A stretch of 64,000 nucleotides of DNA from an uncultured Brevibacillus sp. (lineage in GTDB: Bacteria; Bacillota; Bacilli; Brevibacillales; Brevibacillaceae): contig NZ_CANMZW010000001.1 in assembly GCF_947502445.1 (NCBI RefSeq), positions 372,001-436,000 of the forward strand, written 5' to 3'. Shown one piece after another: positions 40,797-50,940 of this stretch (within the stretch, counting starts at the first letter, position 1; every line of letters begins with the position of its first letter). The position numbers were made by a program, and so were the translations under genes. Under the pieces are notes generated by a model, which saw only the letters and a list, made by a program, of their open reading frames with translations, was not told the origin of the DNA and searched no databases.

Positions 40797-42707
40797 ATGC
40801 AAATACTGACAGTAGAAAATCTCTCCAAGGGATATGGGGAGAAGGTTTTGTTTGACAATATTTCCTTTCACATTGCCGAGCAGCAGCGCATCGGCTTGAT
40901 CGGTGTAAACGGCACAGGAAAGTCTTCCTTATTGAAAATTATTGCGGGGCTGGATACGGCTGACAGCGGAAAGGTAGTTCACGCGAATCATTTCCGCGTT
41001 GAGTACTTGCCGCAAAATCCGAGCTTTGAAGAGAATTCCTCCGTATTGGATCAGGTCTTTTACGGTGATTCACCACTCATCCAGCTGTTGCGCGAGTATG
41101 AGCAGGCTGTAGCAGATTTGCAAAGCGCTCCCGATGACGAGAAAAAGCAAGCACGCATGTTTTCGGTGCAAACCAGAATGGATGCTGCTGACGCGTGGGA
41201 AAGCAATACGCAAGCCAAAATGATCTTGACTCAGCTGGGGCTGCACGATTTTTCGCAGCAGGTCAGCGAATTGTCTGGTGGGCAGCGCAAGCGTGTAGCG
41301 ATGGCCCGTGCTTTGATTCAGCCAGCCGATCTGTTGATTCTCGATGAGCCTACCAACCATATCGATAATGAGACCGTAGAGTGGCTGGAAGAATATTTGT
41401 CCCGCTACAAAGGAGCCTTACTGCTCGTCACACATGATCGCTACTTTTTGGATCGCGTAACAAATCGGACGTTCGAGCTGGATGGAGGCAAGCTGTACAG
41501 CTATGAGGGCAACTATGCGACCTTTTTGGAGAAAAAAGCGGAGCGTGAAGAAAACGAGGCAGCGGCAGAGAGCAAGCGGCAAAATCTCCTGAGACGGGAG
41601 CTGGCGTGGCTGCGACGAGGAGCGAAAGCACGGACGACCAAGCAAAAAGCGCGGGTTCAGCGTACCGAGGAGCTGAGAGACCGGGTGGTAGAAGGACCGG
41701 CAGCCAAAATGGAAATGGCGCTAGGAGCAAGCCGCCTGGGTAAAAAAGTGATTGAAATTGAGGGCATCAGCAAAGCGTACGGAGATCGCAAGCTCATTCA
41801 AGATTTCAGCTACATTGTCCTGCCAGGTGATCGAGTCGGTATTATTGGACCGAATGGCAGCGGAAAATCGACGCTATTAAATATGCTCGCAGGCAGAATT
41901 CAGCCGGATGACGGTTCTATTGACGTGGGTACGACCGTTAAGATCGCGTATTATACACAGGGCAGCGTGGAAATGGATGAAAAACTGCGCGTGATCGAGT
42001 ATGTGAAGGAAGCGGCAGAAGTCATTCAAACGAGTAACGGGGAATCGATTACAGCCTCGCAAATGCTGGAGCGTTTCCTTTTTGCCCCGCATATGCAGTG
42101 GACCCCCATCTCACGTCTGTCAGGTGGAGAGCGACGTCGTCTTTATTTGTTGCGTACATTGATGGGAGAGCCGAATGTTTTGTTCCTGGATGAGCCGACC
42201 AATGATCTCGATATTCAGACACTCAGCATATTGGAAGATTACCTGGAGCAATTCCCGGGTGCAGTCATAACGGTTTCCCATGACCGCTATTTTCTGGATC
42301 GTACGGTTGACCATTTGTTTGCTTTTGAGGGGCAGGGCACCATCCATCACTACAACGGAAATTATTCAGAGTACCTCGAAGAAAGACGTGAGCAGAGGTC
42401 TTCGCAGCAAGCAGCCGCAGAACCAGTCGAAAAAAGTGAAAAAACGAGCGGAAACAGAGGCAATAATCGTACGAAGAAGCTCTCTTACAAAGATCAAAAG
42501 GAATGGGATGAGATCGAAGGCAAGATCGCCTCTTTGGAAGAGCGCAGCGTTCGTCTGAAACAGGAGATTGCTGTTTCAGGCAGCGACTATGGCAAGGTGG
42601 AAAAGCTGTTTGCAGAAGAACAACAGGTAGCAGCGGAATTGGAAGCAGCAGTGGAACGATGGGCAGAGCTGTCTGCCATGATAGAAGAATTGGAGCAAGG
42701 AAAGTAA
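40797..42707 (+). CDS. ABC-F ATPase, YfmR/Uup type
   Basis: A 636-residue protein with two ABC domains and no membrane spans: Walker A GVNGTGKSS and GPNGSGKST, signatures LSGGQRKR and LSGGERRR, Walker B LILDEPTNHID and LFLDEPTNDLD. There is a Lys/Arg-rich linker (WLRRGAKARTTKQKARVQR) and a C-terminal coiled coil (about 555-635). ABC-F proteins of this type work on the ribosomal E site and relieve stalling; YfmR of B. subtilis overlaps EF-P. Start ATG 40797, with a GTG at 40788 as alternative. Confidence 0.88.
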   Translation: MQILTVENLSKGYGEKVLFDNISFHIAEQQRIGLIGVNGTGKSSLLKIIAGLDTADSGKVVHANHFRVEYLPQNPSFEENSSVLDQVFYGDSPLIQLLREYEQAVADLQSAPDDEKKQARMFSVQTRMDAADAWESNTQAKMILTQLGLHDFSQQVSELSGGQRKRVAMARALIQPADLLILDEPTNHIDNETVEWLEEYLSRYKGALLLVTHDRYFLDRVTNRTFELDGGKLYSYEGNYATFLEKKAEREENEAAAESKRQNLLRRELAWLRRGAKARTTKQKARVQRTEELRDRVVEGPAAKMEMALGASRLGKKVIEIEGISKAYGDRKLIQDFSYIVLPGDRVGIIGPNGSGKSTLLNMLAGRIQPDDGSIDVGTTVKIAYYTQGSVEMDEKLRVIEYVKEAAEVIQTSNGESITASQMLERFLFAPHMQWTPISRLSGGERRRLYLLRTLMGEPNVLFLDEPTNDLDIQTLSILEDYLEQFPGAVITVSHDRYFLDRTVDHLFAFEGQGTIHHYNGNYSEYLEERREQRSSQQAAAEPVEKSEKTSGNRGNNRTKKLSYKDQKEWDEIEGKIASLEERSVRLKQEIAVSGSDYGKVEKLFAEEQQVAAELEAAVERWAELSAMIEELEQGK

Positions 42708-42845
42708 TGGGTGTAACCGGACGAGATTTGGAAGTAAAAGGCTGAGTGCCAATCTCTGTTTGTATAGCCAGTTATTGAGGCTGTGAAAGCACTCCCTGCT
42801 TCCTGTAGACTAGAGAAGATTACTAGAGTAGAGGAGTCGCTGTCG

Positions 42846-43067
42846 TTGCCTGCCTATAAGTTAGATCCAGAATGGGTTGAGTCTTATCTCGCTCAGCAAG
42901 AAGAAAAACTCGCTTGCGAAGTGCACCCTGACGAAAAAGATGCGATCATGAACAAAATCAGAGAAATGACGTTATCCATTATGTACAAACAAGCAAGAAG
43001 ATTTCTTGTATACATGGAATCAGATGGAATGCATGTAACTGATCAGGGAAAGGCTCGTTTTATGTAA
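42846..43067 (+). CDS. Unknown small protein
   Basis: A TTG start behind AGAGGAG yields 73 residues (MPAYKLDPEWVESYLAQQEE), helical and acidic. No family recognised. A terminator follows immediately. Confidence 0.5.
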   Translation: MPAYKLDPEWVESYLAQQEEKLACEVHPDEKDAIMNKIREMTLSIMYKQARRFLVYMESDGMHVTDQGKARFM

Positions 43068-43077
43068 AAGGGAAAGG

Positions 43078-43112
43078 AAGACCCGCCTCGGGATTACAGG
43101 GGCGGGTCTTTG
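43078..43112. terminator. Terminator between convergent genes
   Basis: AAGACCCGCC and GGCGGGTCTT form a perfect 10-bp stem with a 13-base loop. Confidence 0.7.
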
Positions 43113-43138
43113 CATTGTACGAAAAGGTAAGGCGCTCA

Positions 43139-43501
43139 CTACTGCTGTCTAATGCGTACTGGTGTACCGATCGGAACTGTCCTCGCCAACTCATTGACGT
43201 CCTGATTGTACATGCGAATACATCCATGAGAAACGTATTTGCCGACGGAGGAAGGATTATTCGTTCCGTGAATGCCGTAATGCGGTTTGCTCAAACCAAG
43301 CCAAAAGGTGCCAAATACACTTAATGGACCGCCCGGATACGAGTTCGGATACGGTACTTTATTGATAATGGTGAAATCCCCATGCGGTGTTGAGGTAGCA
43401 ATCTTTCCGAGAGCAACCGGATAGGAGCGGACAAGCCGGGAACCGTCAAAGAGGTCAAGTCTCAAATTGGCAATGGAAATACGAATGTTATAGGATGGCA
43501 T
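43139..43501 (-). CDS. L,D-transpeptidase (YkuD domain)
   Basis: A 120-residue single-domain YkuD protein: [20 protein letters not shown] contains the conserved His and catalytic Cys. It makes 3-3 peptidoglycan crosslinks or attaches proteins. It has no signal peptide, like the spore-associated YkuD-type enzymes of Bacillales. Start 43501 behind GGAGGTG. Confidence 0.85.
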   Translation of the reverse strand: MPSYNIRISIANLRLDLFDGSRLVRSYPVALGKIATSTPHGDFTIINKVPYPNSYPGGPLSVFGTFWLGLSKPHYGIHGTNNPSSVGKYVSHGCIRMYNQDVNELARTVPIGTPVRIRQQ

Positions 43502-43592
43502 CTTCTTCACCTCCTCCAGTTAGGGGGAAACCAAACGCCTCTATCAACATCCTATGTGTGTAAGCTGAAGCGGTACCTGTCCGCTGGTTACA

Positions 43593-43844
43593 TTATCTGA
43601 GCTTATAGCTCGCAGAAAATGGATCTGGATAGCGGAGACCGTCTCGATAAAACAAGGAACGCACCCAGGCGTACAGACGTAGTGGGATCGAAGGGAAGAC
43701 GATAGCTAGCTTGCCTTCCTCTAATACAGGCAAATCTACTGGAGATTGAATTTCATAGGTAACTCCTTGTTGATCCAGCATGATTTTGTACTTGTGAGCT
43801 TCACTCCAGCTAACGGGATAATAAAAAGACCTCTCCATTTGCAT
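43593..43844 (-). CDS. Unknown 83-residue protein
   Basis: Starts MQMERSFYYPVSWSEAHKYK behind CGGAGGGG; aromatic, no membrane span or known domain. Conserved-looking spacing suggests a real gene. Confidence 0.55.
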   Translation of the reverse strand: MQMERSFYYPVSWSEAHKYKIMLDQQGVTYEIQSPVDLPVLEEGKLAIVFPSIPLRLYAWVRSLFYRDGLRYPDPFSASYKLR

Positions 43845-44009
43845 CCAACACCCCTCCGATATTCACTGCTTCTCATTGTATGCAAATCGATTGAGATAAA
43901 AAAAGAATCCGCAGCCCGAATGAAAAAGGGGCTGTTGCATGAAAAACGAAATGATTTTCTCGATCATTTTCGTGTAAAGTGAAGTGAGAGGAACAGGAGG
44001 GACGATTGT

Positions 44010-44768
44010 ATGACGCAGACGCATTTGCACTTTAATATGCAAATGGGTAGGAAAAAACCAGAGAGTGTGATCAACCGGGAAGCAGCCTGTCCATTTTGCG
44101 ATCGCAAAAGTCTCACAGACGTGCTGGAGCAGCGTGGATCGATGATCTGGCTTATGAACAAATACCCGGTTTTACAAGAGACCTATCAGACTGTCTTGAT
44201 TGAGTCGGATGATTGTGAGGGAGACTGGTCGGTCTATTCCAAAGAGCATGTACGTGCGCTTTTGTCCTTTGGGGTAGAAAAATGGCTGGAAATGGAGGAG
44301 AGCGGCTCCTTTCAATCGGTCCTGTTTTTCAAAAACCATGGTCCATTATCTGGAGGAAGCATTCGCCATCCACATATGCAAATCGTTGGACTTCATCGGT
44401 ATGATTACCACGCACAAGTTAAGGATAGTGATTTTATCGGAAAGACTATCGACAGGGAAGCAGGGATCGAGTGTACACTGTCGACACATCCGCGAGCAGG
44501 CTTTTTTGAATACAATGTGGTCTTGTCGGATCGGGATCGCTTGCCTCAGATGGCAGATTACCTACAAATTCTTGCTCATTGGGTAGTGAATCATGTCAAT
44601 GTGCGAAATAAAAGCTACAATTTCTTTTTTTATCATTGGAAGGACAAGCTGATTGCCAAGGTCGTACCACGTTTTGTTACCTCGCCGCTGTACGTCGGTT
44701 ACGCGATTCCACAGGTAGCAAACAATTTGGACGAAATCATTTCGGAAATGAGACGCCATTATTTTTAG
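44010..44768 (+). CDS. DUF4931 / GalT-like HIT-fold protein
   Basis: A 252-residue protein with an N-terminal Cys pair (CPFCDRK, possible zinc) and the nucleotidyltransferase-like motif SIRHPHMQIVG near 116, similar to galactose-1-phosphate uridylyltransferase. This matches DUF4931 proteins of Bacillales. Substrate unknown. Start behind GGAGGGACG. Confidence 0.75.
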   Translation: MTQTHLHFNMQMGRKKPESVINREAACPFCDRKSLTDVLEQRGSMIWLMNKYPVLQETYQTVLIESDDCEGDWSVYSKEHVRALLSFGVEKWLEMEESGSFQSVLFFKNHGPLSGGSIRHPHMQIVGLHRYDYHAQVKDSDFIGKTIDREAGIECTLSTHPRAGFFEYNVVLSDRDRLPQMADYLQILAHWVVNHVNVRNKSYNFFFYHWKDKLIAKVVPRFVTSPLYVGYAIPQVANNLDEIISEMRRHYF

Positions 44769-44866
44769 GCAAACTGCATTTGTTGCCGCTCCAGATTGGA
44801 AAAAGAGGGAGCAGGCGTGCTACGATAAGAAGGATGCTTGAAGTAGTACGGAAAAAGGAGTGACAA

Positions 44867-46000
44867 ATGATGAAACTGTTGTCTATCGAACCAACACCAA
44901 GTCCAAATGTAATGAAGCTAAACGTAGACGTGCGTTTGCCAGATGGTGTTCAACATGTTTATAAAAAAGTAGAGGCAGCGAAAGCGCCAGAGCTGATGAG
45001 CAAACTGCTCGAAATCGATGGGGTAACTTCCATCTTTCATACCGCAGATTTTCTCGCATTGGAGCGTAAATCGACTGCAGATTGGCAGCGTATTTTGACA
45101 CAGGCAAGAGAGGTTTTGCAAGCGGGTGCAGGGACGACTGTTACGGTTCCGTCTGCGGCAGACGCTGCCGCTTTTGGCGAAGCGCAGGTGTATATCCAGA
45201 TGTTCCGCGGTGTACCGATGCAGGTTAAAGTAACCATGGGTACAGAGCAAATACGTGCCGCCCTGCCAGAGCGTTTTGGGCAAGCAGCTGTAAACGCAGG
45301 CTCTGCTTCTCCAAATCTGATTATGGAGCGAAAATGGGTCGAGCATGGCGTACGCTACGGGGATTTGCGCGAGATTGGAGAAGAGGTTGCTGGTGAAATC
45401 GATGCAGCCTATCCCGAGAGCCGTGTTGCACAGCTCGTAGAACATGCGATGCAGCTTGGACCAGGAGAAACCCCAGAGCCCGTTGTAAGGGAAAAGAAGG
45501 TTGTTACACTGGGGATGCTCGACGATCCAGACTGGCAAAAACGATATGAAGCACTCGATCGGATGGAGCCGACTGAAGAAGATTTGCCTATTCTTGAAAA
45601 GGCATTGCGCGATACAAAGCCATCGATTCGCAGACTTGCTGTGGTCTATTTAGGCATGGTTGGAGGAGACGCCGTCTTCCCACTCTTGTTCGAAGCGCTT
45701 CGCGATGACTCTGTCTCTGTCAGACGTACTGCGGGGGATACCTTGTCTGATTTGGGTGATGAACGAGCAACTGCTCCGATGTGTGAGGCTCTGAAGGATC
45801 GCAATAAGCTGGTTCGCTGGCGTGCAGCGAGGTTCTTGTTTGAGGTGGGGGACGAGTCTGCACTCGAGGCATTGCGTGCAGTACAAAACGATCCTGAATT
45901 CGAGGTCAGTCTGCAGGTACAAATGGCTGTTGAACGGATTGAAAGCGGTGAAGCAGCTAGTGGTACAGTCTGGCAGCAAATGACACGCAGAAATGACTAA
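44867..46000 (+). CDS. cvfC: Conserved virulence factor C family protein
   Basis: A 377-residue protein: an N-terminal Nfu/NifU-like scaffold domain (LLSIEPTPSPNVMKLNVD, about 1-90), a middle domain (90-190) and C-terminal HEAT repeats (about 235-365; DTKPSIRRLAVVYLGMVGGD, DDSVSVRRTAGDTLSDLGDE). It corresponds to YpgR of B. subtilis and CvfC of Staphylococcus aureus, which affects virulence gene expression. The molecular role is unknown. Confidence 0.85.
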   Translation: MMKLLSIEPTPSPNVMKLNVDVRLPDGVQHVYKKVEAAKAPELMSKLLEIDGVTSIFHTADFLALERKSTADWQRILTQAREVLQAGAGTTVTVPSAADAAAFGEAQVYIQMFRGVPMQVKVTMGTEQIRAALPERFGQAAVNAGSASPNLIMERKWVEHGVRYGDLREIGEEVAGEIDAAYPESRVAQLVEHAMQLGPGETPEPVVREKKVVTLGMLDDPDWQKRYEALDRMEPTEEDLPILEKALRDTKPSIRRLAVVYLGMVGGDAVFPLLFEALRDDSVSVRRTAGDTLSDLGDERATAPMCEALKDRNKLVRWRAARFLFEVGDESALEALRAVQNDPEFEVSLQVQMAVERIESGEAASGTVWQQMTRRND

Positions 46001-46012
46001 GAGGATAGATGG

Positions 46013-46045
46013 AAAAACGGGGCGATGTATGCAGCCCCGTTTTTT
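46013..46045. terminator. Bidirectional terminator between cvfC and the dipeptidase
   Basis: AACGGGGC and GCCCCGTT with a 10-base loop, A run to the left and TTTTT to the right. Confidence 0.8.
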
Positions 46046-46050
46046 GCGGG

Positions 46051-46755
46051 TTAGGAGAACTTTTCTGGGATGACTCCGCCATAAATAGCTGTCTCATTCC
46101 CAGTCAATACCGCCCAGGCTTGATTGCCATAATCAAAATGCCACCACTCATCAGAATAATTGGTGAAGCCAACCTGACTCATGACGTGGTACAATAGCCG
46201 ACGGTGGTCACGACAAATTTGTTCATCGAGATTTAGCTCAGCCTTTTGTTCATAGTAGAGGGTGGCTGCTCGATCGCTGAAATCATCAAAAGGTGTACCC
46301 ATGTCTAGCCAACCATCGGGTCCTGAAAGCGTCAAATCTACCGCGCCTCCCGTCAAATGACGAGGTGGCTTCTCCGGATCTAGGGAGGGGCGGGCAACAA
46401 AGCGGTGCAACTGCGCATACATCTCTTCATTTTCTGTCCAGCCCTGGTCAAGCAGACAGTTTTTCTGGCGATCGTACAAAGCCTGTTGCACCTCTATGGG
46501 CCGATAACCATCCAAAAGTACGAGCCGAATTCCTGTCGGAAGCAATGAAGCAGCTTTCTTTAACCGCTGTGCGACACTCATGCGCAGCAGGCAATCATCC
46601 GTTGCCCCGGTTAAGCCTTCGTGAAAGTAAGCCGGATACACCTCAATCTCAGGGGAATACTGCTTGAGAGAGAGTAAGGGCTCGTGATTTTCAATGATGG
46701 GTGGCAACGAACCCAGCTGCATGACTTGCATGGGGATAGGAAAATTCCAGGTCAT
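46051..46755 (-). CDS. D-Ala-D-Ala dipeptidase, VanX-like (peptidase M15)
   Basis: A 234-residue zinc dipeptidase: LLDGYRPIEVQQALYD (about 88-103), RHLTGGAVDLTL (zinc His/Asp) and SDEWWHFDYGN (catalytic Glu, zinc His). It cleaves D-alanyl-D-alanine and has no signal peptide, like VanX and cytoplasmic relatives. Without vanH/vanA around it, wall turnover or nutrient use is more likely than resistance. Start 46755. Confidence 0.85.
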   Translation of the reverse strand: MTWNFPIPMQVMQLGSLPPIIENHEPLLSLKQYSPEIEVYPAYFHEGLTGATDDCLLRMSVAQRLKKAASLLPTGIRLVLLDGYRPIEVQQALYDRQKNCLLDQGWTENEEMYAQLHRFVARPSLDPEKPPRHLTGGAVDLTLSGPDGWLDMGTPFDDFSDRAATLYYEQKAELNLDEQICRDHRRLLYHVMSQVGFTNYSDEWWHFDYGNQAWAVLTGNETAIYGGVIPEKFS

Positions 46756-46862
46756 AAGTGGAAACACCCTTATCTTTTCAGGTTTTCTTACATTATAGCA
46801 TGATGGGTATAAAGGAAATAAATGGTATGTGCTAGTATAAAAATAGACACAGTTCAATAATG

Positions 46863-46892
46863 GTTGACTTCCACCTTATCCATCCAGTATTC
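46863..46892 (+). promoter_or_regulatory. Candidate sigma-A promoter of the FAD oxidoreductase
   Basis: TTGACT (46863) and TATTCT (46887) are separated by 18 bases. Confidence 0.45.
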
Positions 46893-46957
46893 TAGGATAG
46901 GGTTTAGTATTGTTACTAATCAGAATCAACATCGCTAGTGCGTAGGGGAGATTGTGT

Positions 46958-48253
46958 ATGACAACCAATCACTATGACGTTGTTATCGTAGGTGGAGGAC
47001 TAGCTGGTCTTTCCAGCGCTGCCTACCTGTCATCGAAAGGCAAAAAAGTTGCTGTATTGGAGCGCGGTCAATTAGGTGGACGTGCCGTTACGTTGAAGAT
47101 CAAGGGCTTTAACTTTAACTTCGGTGCCCATGCTATTTACGCTCGTGACAGCTCCGTTCTGAGAACGTTTGAAAAAGAGCTGGGGCTTCACATTGACTGG
47201 CAAGACTTTAACCCGACCAAAGCTAAGTACGATATAGGAGACGAGCTCACTGCTGTTCCTTCCAACGTACAAGGTCTCTTCCAAACAAAGCTGCTTACCG
47301 GTTTGGACAAAGTGTTGTTTACGTTTGAAATTTTAAAAACCATGTTGAAAATGGAAAAAGGCCATCCACATATGTCCATTTTGAAGTGGATGGAGAAGAA
47401 GCATGTCAATGAAGAAGTAAAAGACATGATGCTGACACTCGCTTCTTCAAACTTCTTCACACGTGAACCGGAGAAAATTCCGTCTGACGTATTCTTCTCG
47501 TACTACAGCCGTCTATTTACAACCAATAAGCCTGTTGCCTATATTGGTGGTGGCTGGCAGGCGTTGATCAATGAATTTGTTCGTGTCATTGAAGCGAATA
47601 ATGGAACAATTTTGACCAAAACCAAGGTTGAACAGTTCCATGTAGAAGATGATCGTGTTGTGGGAGTGGTAACACCGGAGGGCGAGTTTACTGCTGACGA
47701 ATTTATCAGCTGTATTCCGCCGAAAGAAATGGTCAAGGTCTTTGCTGAAACTCGCTTGGAGCATGCGATTGCCCAGCACGCGGAGTACGAGCCGACTGTT
47801 GTTATCGTTTATGACATCGGGCTTAAAGAACGCATTGACGTTCCGTTCTCGTACATCTACGACAAGCAAAACAACATCTTTATTACCGACATCTCGTATT
47901 ACGACCCGACTTGTGTACCTGAGGGTGGTCAGCTTTTGCAGGCAACCGCGTATATGCGTCAAGCAGATGTAGGGAACAAGGAAGCAGCTGAGCAACGTAA
48001 ATTGGAAATTGAAAACCTGTATGACAAGCATTTTACCGGATGGCGTGAGCAGCTTGTTGTGCCACGTGTCTCCACCCGTGCGATTGTACAGGAGATCAAA
48101 TGGACCATGAACCAAAAGCCATTGCCAATTGCACTGCCGGATTACCGCAACCTGTTCTTTGCTGGTGACTGGTGTGAGGGACAAGGACAATTGTCCGAGT
48201 TGTCTTTCTCCAGTGCGTTGAATGTAGCAAACCTGATTTTGGAAAAAGAATAA
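46958..48253 (+). CDS. Phytoene desaturase-like FAD oxidoreductase
   Basis: A 431-residue amine oxidase/desaturase-type flavoprotein: N-terminal FAD site VVIVGGGLAGLSSAAYLSSK, then RGQLGGRAVTL, and the C-terminal FFAGDWCEG segment. It is related to bacterial carotenoid desaturases and protoporphyrinogen-type oxidases, but there are no carotenoid genes nearby. Reaction unknown. ATG at 46958 behind AGGGGAG. Confidence 0.8.
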   Translation: MTTNHYDVVIVGGGLAGLSSAAYLSSKGKKVAVLERGQLGGRAVTLKIKGFNFNFGAHAIYARDSSVLRTFEKELGLHIDWQDFNPTKAKYDIGDELTAVPSNVQGLFQTKLLTGLDKVLFTFEILKTMLKMEKGHPHMSILKWMEKKHVNEEVKDMMLTLASSNFFTREPEKIPSDVFFSYYSRLFTTNKPVAYIGGGWQALINEFVRVIEANNGTILTKTKVEQFHVEDDRVVGVVTPEGEFTADEFISCIPPKEMVKVFAETRLEHAIAQHAEYEPTVVIVYDIGLKERIDVPFSYIYDKQNNIFITDISYYDPTCVPEGGQLLQATAYMRQADVGNKEAAEQRKLEIENLYDKHFTGWREQLVVPRVSTRAIVQEIKWTMNQKPLPIALPDYRNLFFAGDWCEGQGQLSELSFSSALNVANLILEKE

Positions 48254-48269
48254 TGTGTGAACATGATCA

Positions 48270-48305
48270 CGGGTGCTCCTTTTTTGAGTGGGAGCGCCCG
48301 TTTTT
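48270..48305. terminator. Terminator between convergent genes
   Basis: CGGGTGCTCC pairs with GGGAGCGCCCG, followed by TTTTT. Confidence 0.7.
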
Positions 48306-48368
48306 CGTCAACAAAGAAAAGCCGCCAAACGAAGCTGGCGACGAAGATAATCTTTTCATTTTGGCGAT

Positions 48369-49175
48369 TTAGGAAGTGTACAGACCGTAGACAAGGCTGC
48401 CGATACGCGCCATGACGTCCGCTGCCGCTTTTTGCTTCAGTCCTTTGTTCAGCACACTGATCGTAACAGCATGGTTGCCGACGTAAAGGATACCAACATC
48501 GTGAGTAATGTTTGTAACTGAGCCTGTCTTGTTCGCAAATTCCCATTTTGGTACCATGCCGATGATATCTCCATCAGGATCAGGCAGCAGGAAAGGAATG
48601 CGGTCACGGTGCTGCTGCTGCTTCAAAATCGCAATCATTTTTAGACAGCTGTCGTACGAAATGACTTTACCTGTAGCCAGATAGCGCATATGGCTTCCCA
48701 TGTCGGCTGCTGTAATCTCGTTGTAGCCCTCAAGCTCGGCTGGGACGACCATCAGCTTGTTGTAGAACTGGCTGTTCACCATTTCGGTTTTGCTCATGGC
48801 AGTACGGATCGCTTCGATGCCAACCAGTTCTATCATCATGTTGGTCGCGGTGTTATCGCTCTGGATGATCATCAGGGTGACCAGGTCCTGTACGGTCAGC
48901 TCGGTACCGGGAGTCATATGCTGCAGCACACCTGCTCCGCCCACCAGGTCTTCATGGCGCAGCTTGATCTTGTCCTCAAGTGCGAGCTTGCCTGCGTAAG
49001 CCTGGGCAAATACAGCTGTCATAATGGGAACTTTAATTACACTCGCGGCGTAAAAGCGTTGATTTTCATTCCAGGTGAACTTCTCGCCGGTTTGTAAATC
49101 TTCCAAATAAATCCCCCATTCACCGCCAGCTTCTCGCAGTAAATCGCCTATGGAAGTAGAAAGGCTAGATAGCAT
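48369..49175 (-). CDS. Class A beta-lactamase-like serine hydrolase
   Basis: A 268-residue protein with the class A set: SVIK (Ser nucleophile, about 45), SDNTAT (about 107), and KTGSV (about 215). No signal peptide is present, unlike secreted beta-lactamases, so it may be a cytoplasmic esterase or PBP-like protein. Start 49175 is chosen for spacing from AAGGAG. Confidence 0.8.
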   Translation of the reverse strand: MLSSLSTSIGDLLREAGGEWGIYLEDLQTGEKFTWNENQRFYAASVIKVPIMTAVFAQAYAGKLALEDKIKLRHEDLVGGAGVLQHMTPGTELTVQDLVTLMIIQSDNTATNMMIELVGIEAIRTAMSKTEMVNSQFYNKLMVVPAELEGYNEITAADMGSHMRYLATGKVISYDSCLKMIAILKQQQHRDRIPFLLPDPDGDIIGMVPKWEFANKTGSVTNITHDVGILYVGNHAVTISVLNKGLKQKAAADVMARIGSLVYGLYTS

Positions 49176-49284
49176 TTGATCCATCTCCTTTTTCTTTCGT
49201 GTAGACAAAATTTTCTCAAGATAATATTATTTAGTCATGCTCCTAACAATCAAGAAGAATTATTCCAGAGACGGGGGTTTTTTT

Positions 49285-50916
49285 GTGAAAAGGTTCAAAA
49301 AGCTATCATTCTGTGCTGTGCTACTGACCAGTCTGGCATTTGCTGGCTGTGGTACACCGCAGGCGGGCACGAGTGAGGGAGCGTCTGCTTCCGAGCAGGG
49401 ACAAGCAGCATCCAGCCCGCAAACCATGCAGGTGAACCTGAATACAGGTGAGCCGAACACGATCGACCCTGGACTGGCAGAAGATATCCCTTCGATGTCT
49501 GTTGCCCGGGCAGCATTTGATGGTCTCCTTCGCTTGAATGAAAAGGGCGAGCTAAAAGAGGCGGTCGCTGAAAAGTACGAGGTATCAGAGGATGGGCTCA
49601 CGTACACGTTCCATTTGCGCGATTCCAAATGGTCCAACGGGGATGCGGTAACCGCTCATGACTTTGAATACGCGTGGAAACGTGTTCTCGATCCTGTAAC
49701 CGCTTCCGGCTATGCGTACCAGCTGTACTATTTGAAAAATGGAGAAGCCTTCAACTCCAAGAAAGCAAAAGCAGAGGATGTAGGTGTAAAGGCAACGGAC
49801 GACAAGACGCTCGTTGTGACCCTGGAGAACCCGGCGCCGTTCTTCCCGGAGTTGGTCGCATCTGTCACCTACTTCCCTGTGAATCAAAAGGTTGTAGAAG
49901 CAGGAAAAGAGTGGGCATCCAAACCAGAAACCTACATCGGAAACGGTCCGTTTGTGTTGAAAAAATGGGAGCATAAATCGGTCATCGAATTTGAAAAGAG
50001 CGATTCCTATTGGGACAAAGCTAAAGTCAAATTGTCCAAGCTTACAGTCAACATGATTGAGGATGCCAACACAGAGCTGTCCATGTTTGAAAAAGGCGAC
50101 CTGGATTGGGCAGGCTCACCGCTTGGCGATTTGCCACTCGATGCGCTCGATGCTCTGAAGGATTCGGGTAAAATGCAATCGCAGGCGACTGCAGGGACGT
50201 ATTGGTACATCTTCAACACGACCAAGAAGCCTTTTGACAACAAAAAAATTCGTCAGGCGTTTGCGACAGCCGTAAACCGCAAAGAAATCTCGGAAAACGT
50301 CGTGCCGTTCAAGAGTACGCCAGCAACGGGCATTTTGCCGCCAACCATGGAGCTCACTCCAGATGGCTACATCAAGGATGGCGATCTAGAGACAGCGAAA
50401 AAGCTGCTTGCCGAAGGAATGAAGGAAGCTGGTCTGACCGAGCTGCCAGAGCTGACAATCGCGTACAATACGACGGAAGTAAACCAGCGCATCGCCACTG
50501 TTATCCAGGATCAATGGAGAAAGGCGTTTGGAATCGAAGTGAAGCTGGTTAATAAAGAAAACAAGGTACACCGGGAGCAGATGAAGGAAGGCAACTTCAC
50601 GATTGGACGTGCGAGCTGGATTGGCGATTTCAACGATCCGATCAACTTCCTGGAAGTGTTCAAGGGTGGCCTGAATACATCGAAATGGGAGAACAAGGAG
50701 TTTCTTGACCTGCTTGCACAGTCTGCCAAAGAAGGCGACGTAGCCAAGCGCAATGAAATCCTGAAAAAAGCAGATGCCATCGTCATGGACGAAATGCCGG
50801 CAATGCCAATCTACTATTTCACGTATGCATGGGTTAAACAGGACAGCGTTAAGGATGTAGTAGTAGACGCCCTCGGATTCATTGACTTCAAATACGCGTC
50901 CAACGAAAAGAAATAA
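49285..50916 (+). CDS. Oligopeptide-binding lipoprotein (OppA/DppE type)
   Basis: GTG at 49285 opens a lipoprotein signal (SFCAVLLTSLAFAGCGT, lipid-anchored Cys at about 20) and a 543-residue SBP family 5 protein (KWSNGDAVTAHDFEYAWKRV, IGNGPFVLKKWEHK). It binds peptides for an ABC importer. No permease or ATPase genes are next to it. Confidence 0.88.
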   Translation: MKRFKKLSFCAVLLTSLAFAGCGTPQAGTSEGASASEQGQAASSPQTMQVNLNTGEPNTIDPGLAEDIPSMSVARAAFDGLLRLNEKGELKEAVAEKYEVSEDGLTYTFHLRDSKWSNGDAVTAHDFEYAWKRVLDPVTASGYAYQLYYLKNGEAFNSKKAKAEDVGVKATDDKTLVVTLENPAPFFPELVASVTYFPVNQKVVEAGKEWASKPETYIGNGPFVLKKWEHKSVIEFEKSDSYWDKAKVKLSKLTVNMIEDANTELSMFEKGDLDWAGSPLGDLPLDALDALKDSGKMQSQATAGTYWYIFNTTKKPFDNKKIRQAFATAVNRKEISENVVPFKSTPATGILPPTMELTPDGYIKDGDLETAKKLLAEGMKEAGLTELPELTIAYNTTEVNQRIATVIQDQWRKAFGIEVKLVNKENKVHREQMKEGNFTIGRASWIGDFNDPINFLEVFKGGLNTSKWENKEFLDLLAQSAKEGDVAKRNEILKKADAIVMDEMPAMPIYYFTYAWVKQDSVKDVVVDALGFIDFKYASNEKK

Positions 50917-50940
50917 AGAATGGATGAGGGAGTGACTTGT

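Noticed and set aside
46051..46755. Vancomycin-resistance cluster (VanX-like plus VanZ-like genes)
   Set aside because: The VanZ-type gene lies 24 kb away and no vanH, vanA or vanRS is present, so ordinary wall metabolism is more likely.
48369..49175. Acquired beta-lactamase resistance gene
   Set aside because: There is no signal peptide or mobile-element context; it looks like a chromosomal relative.
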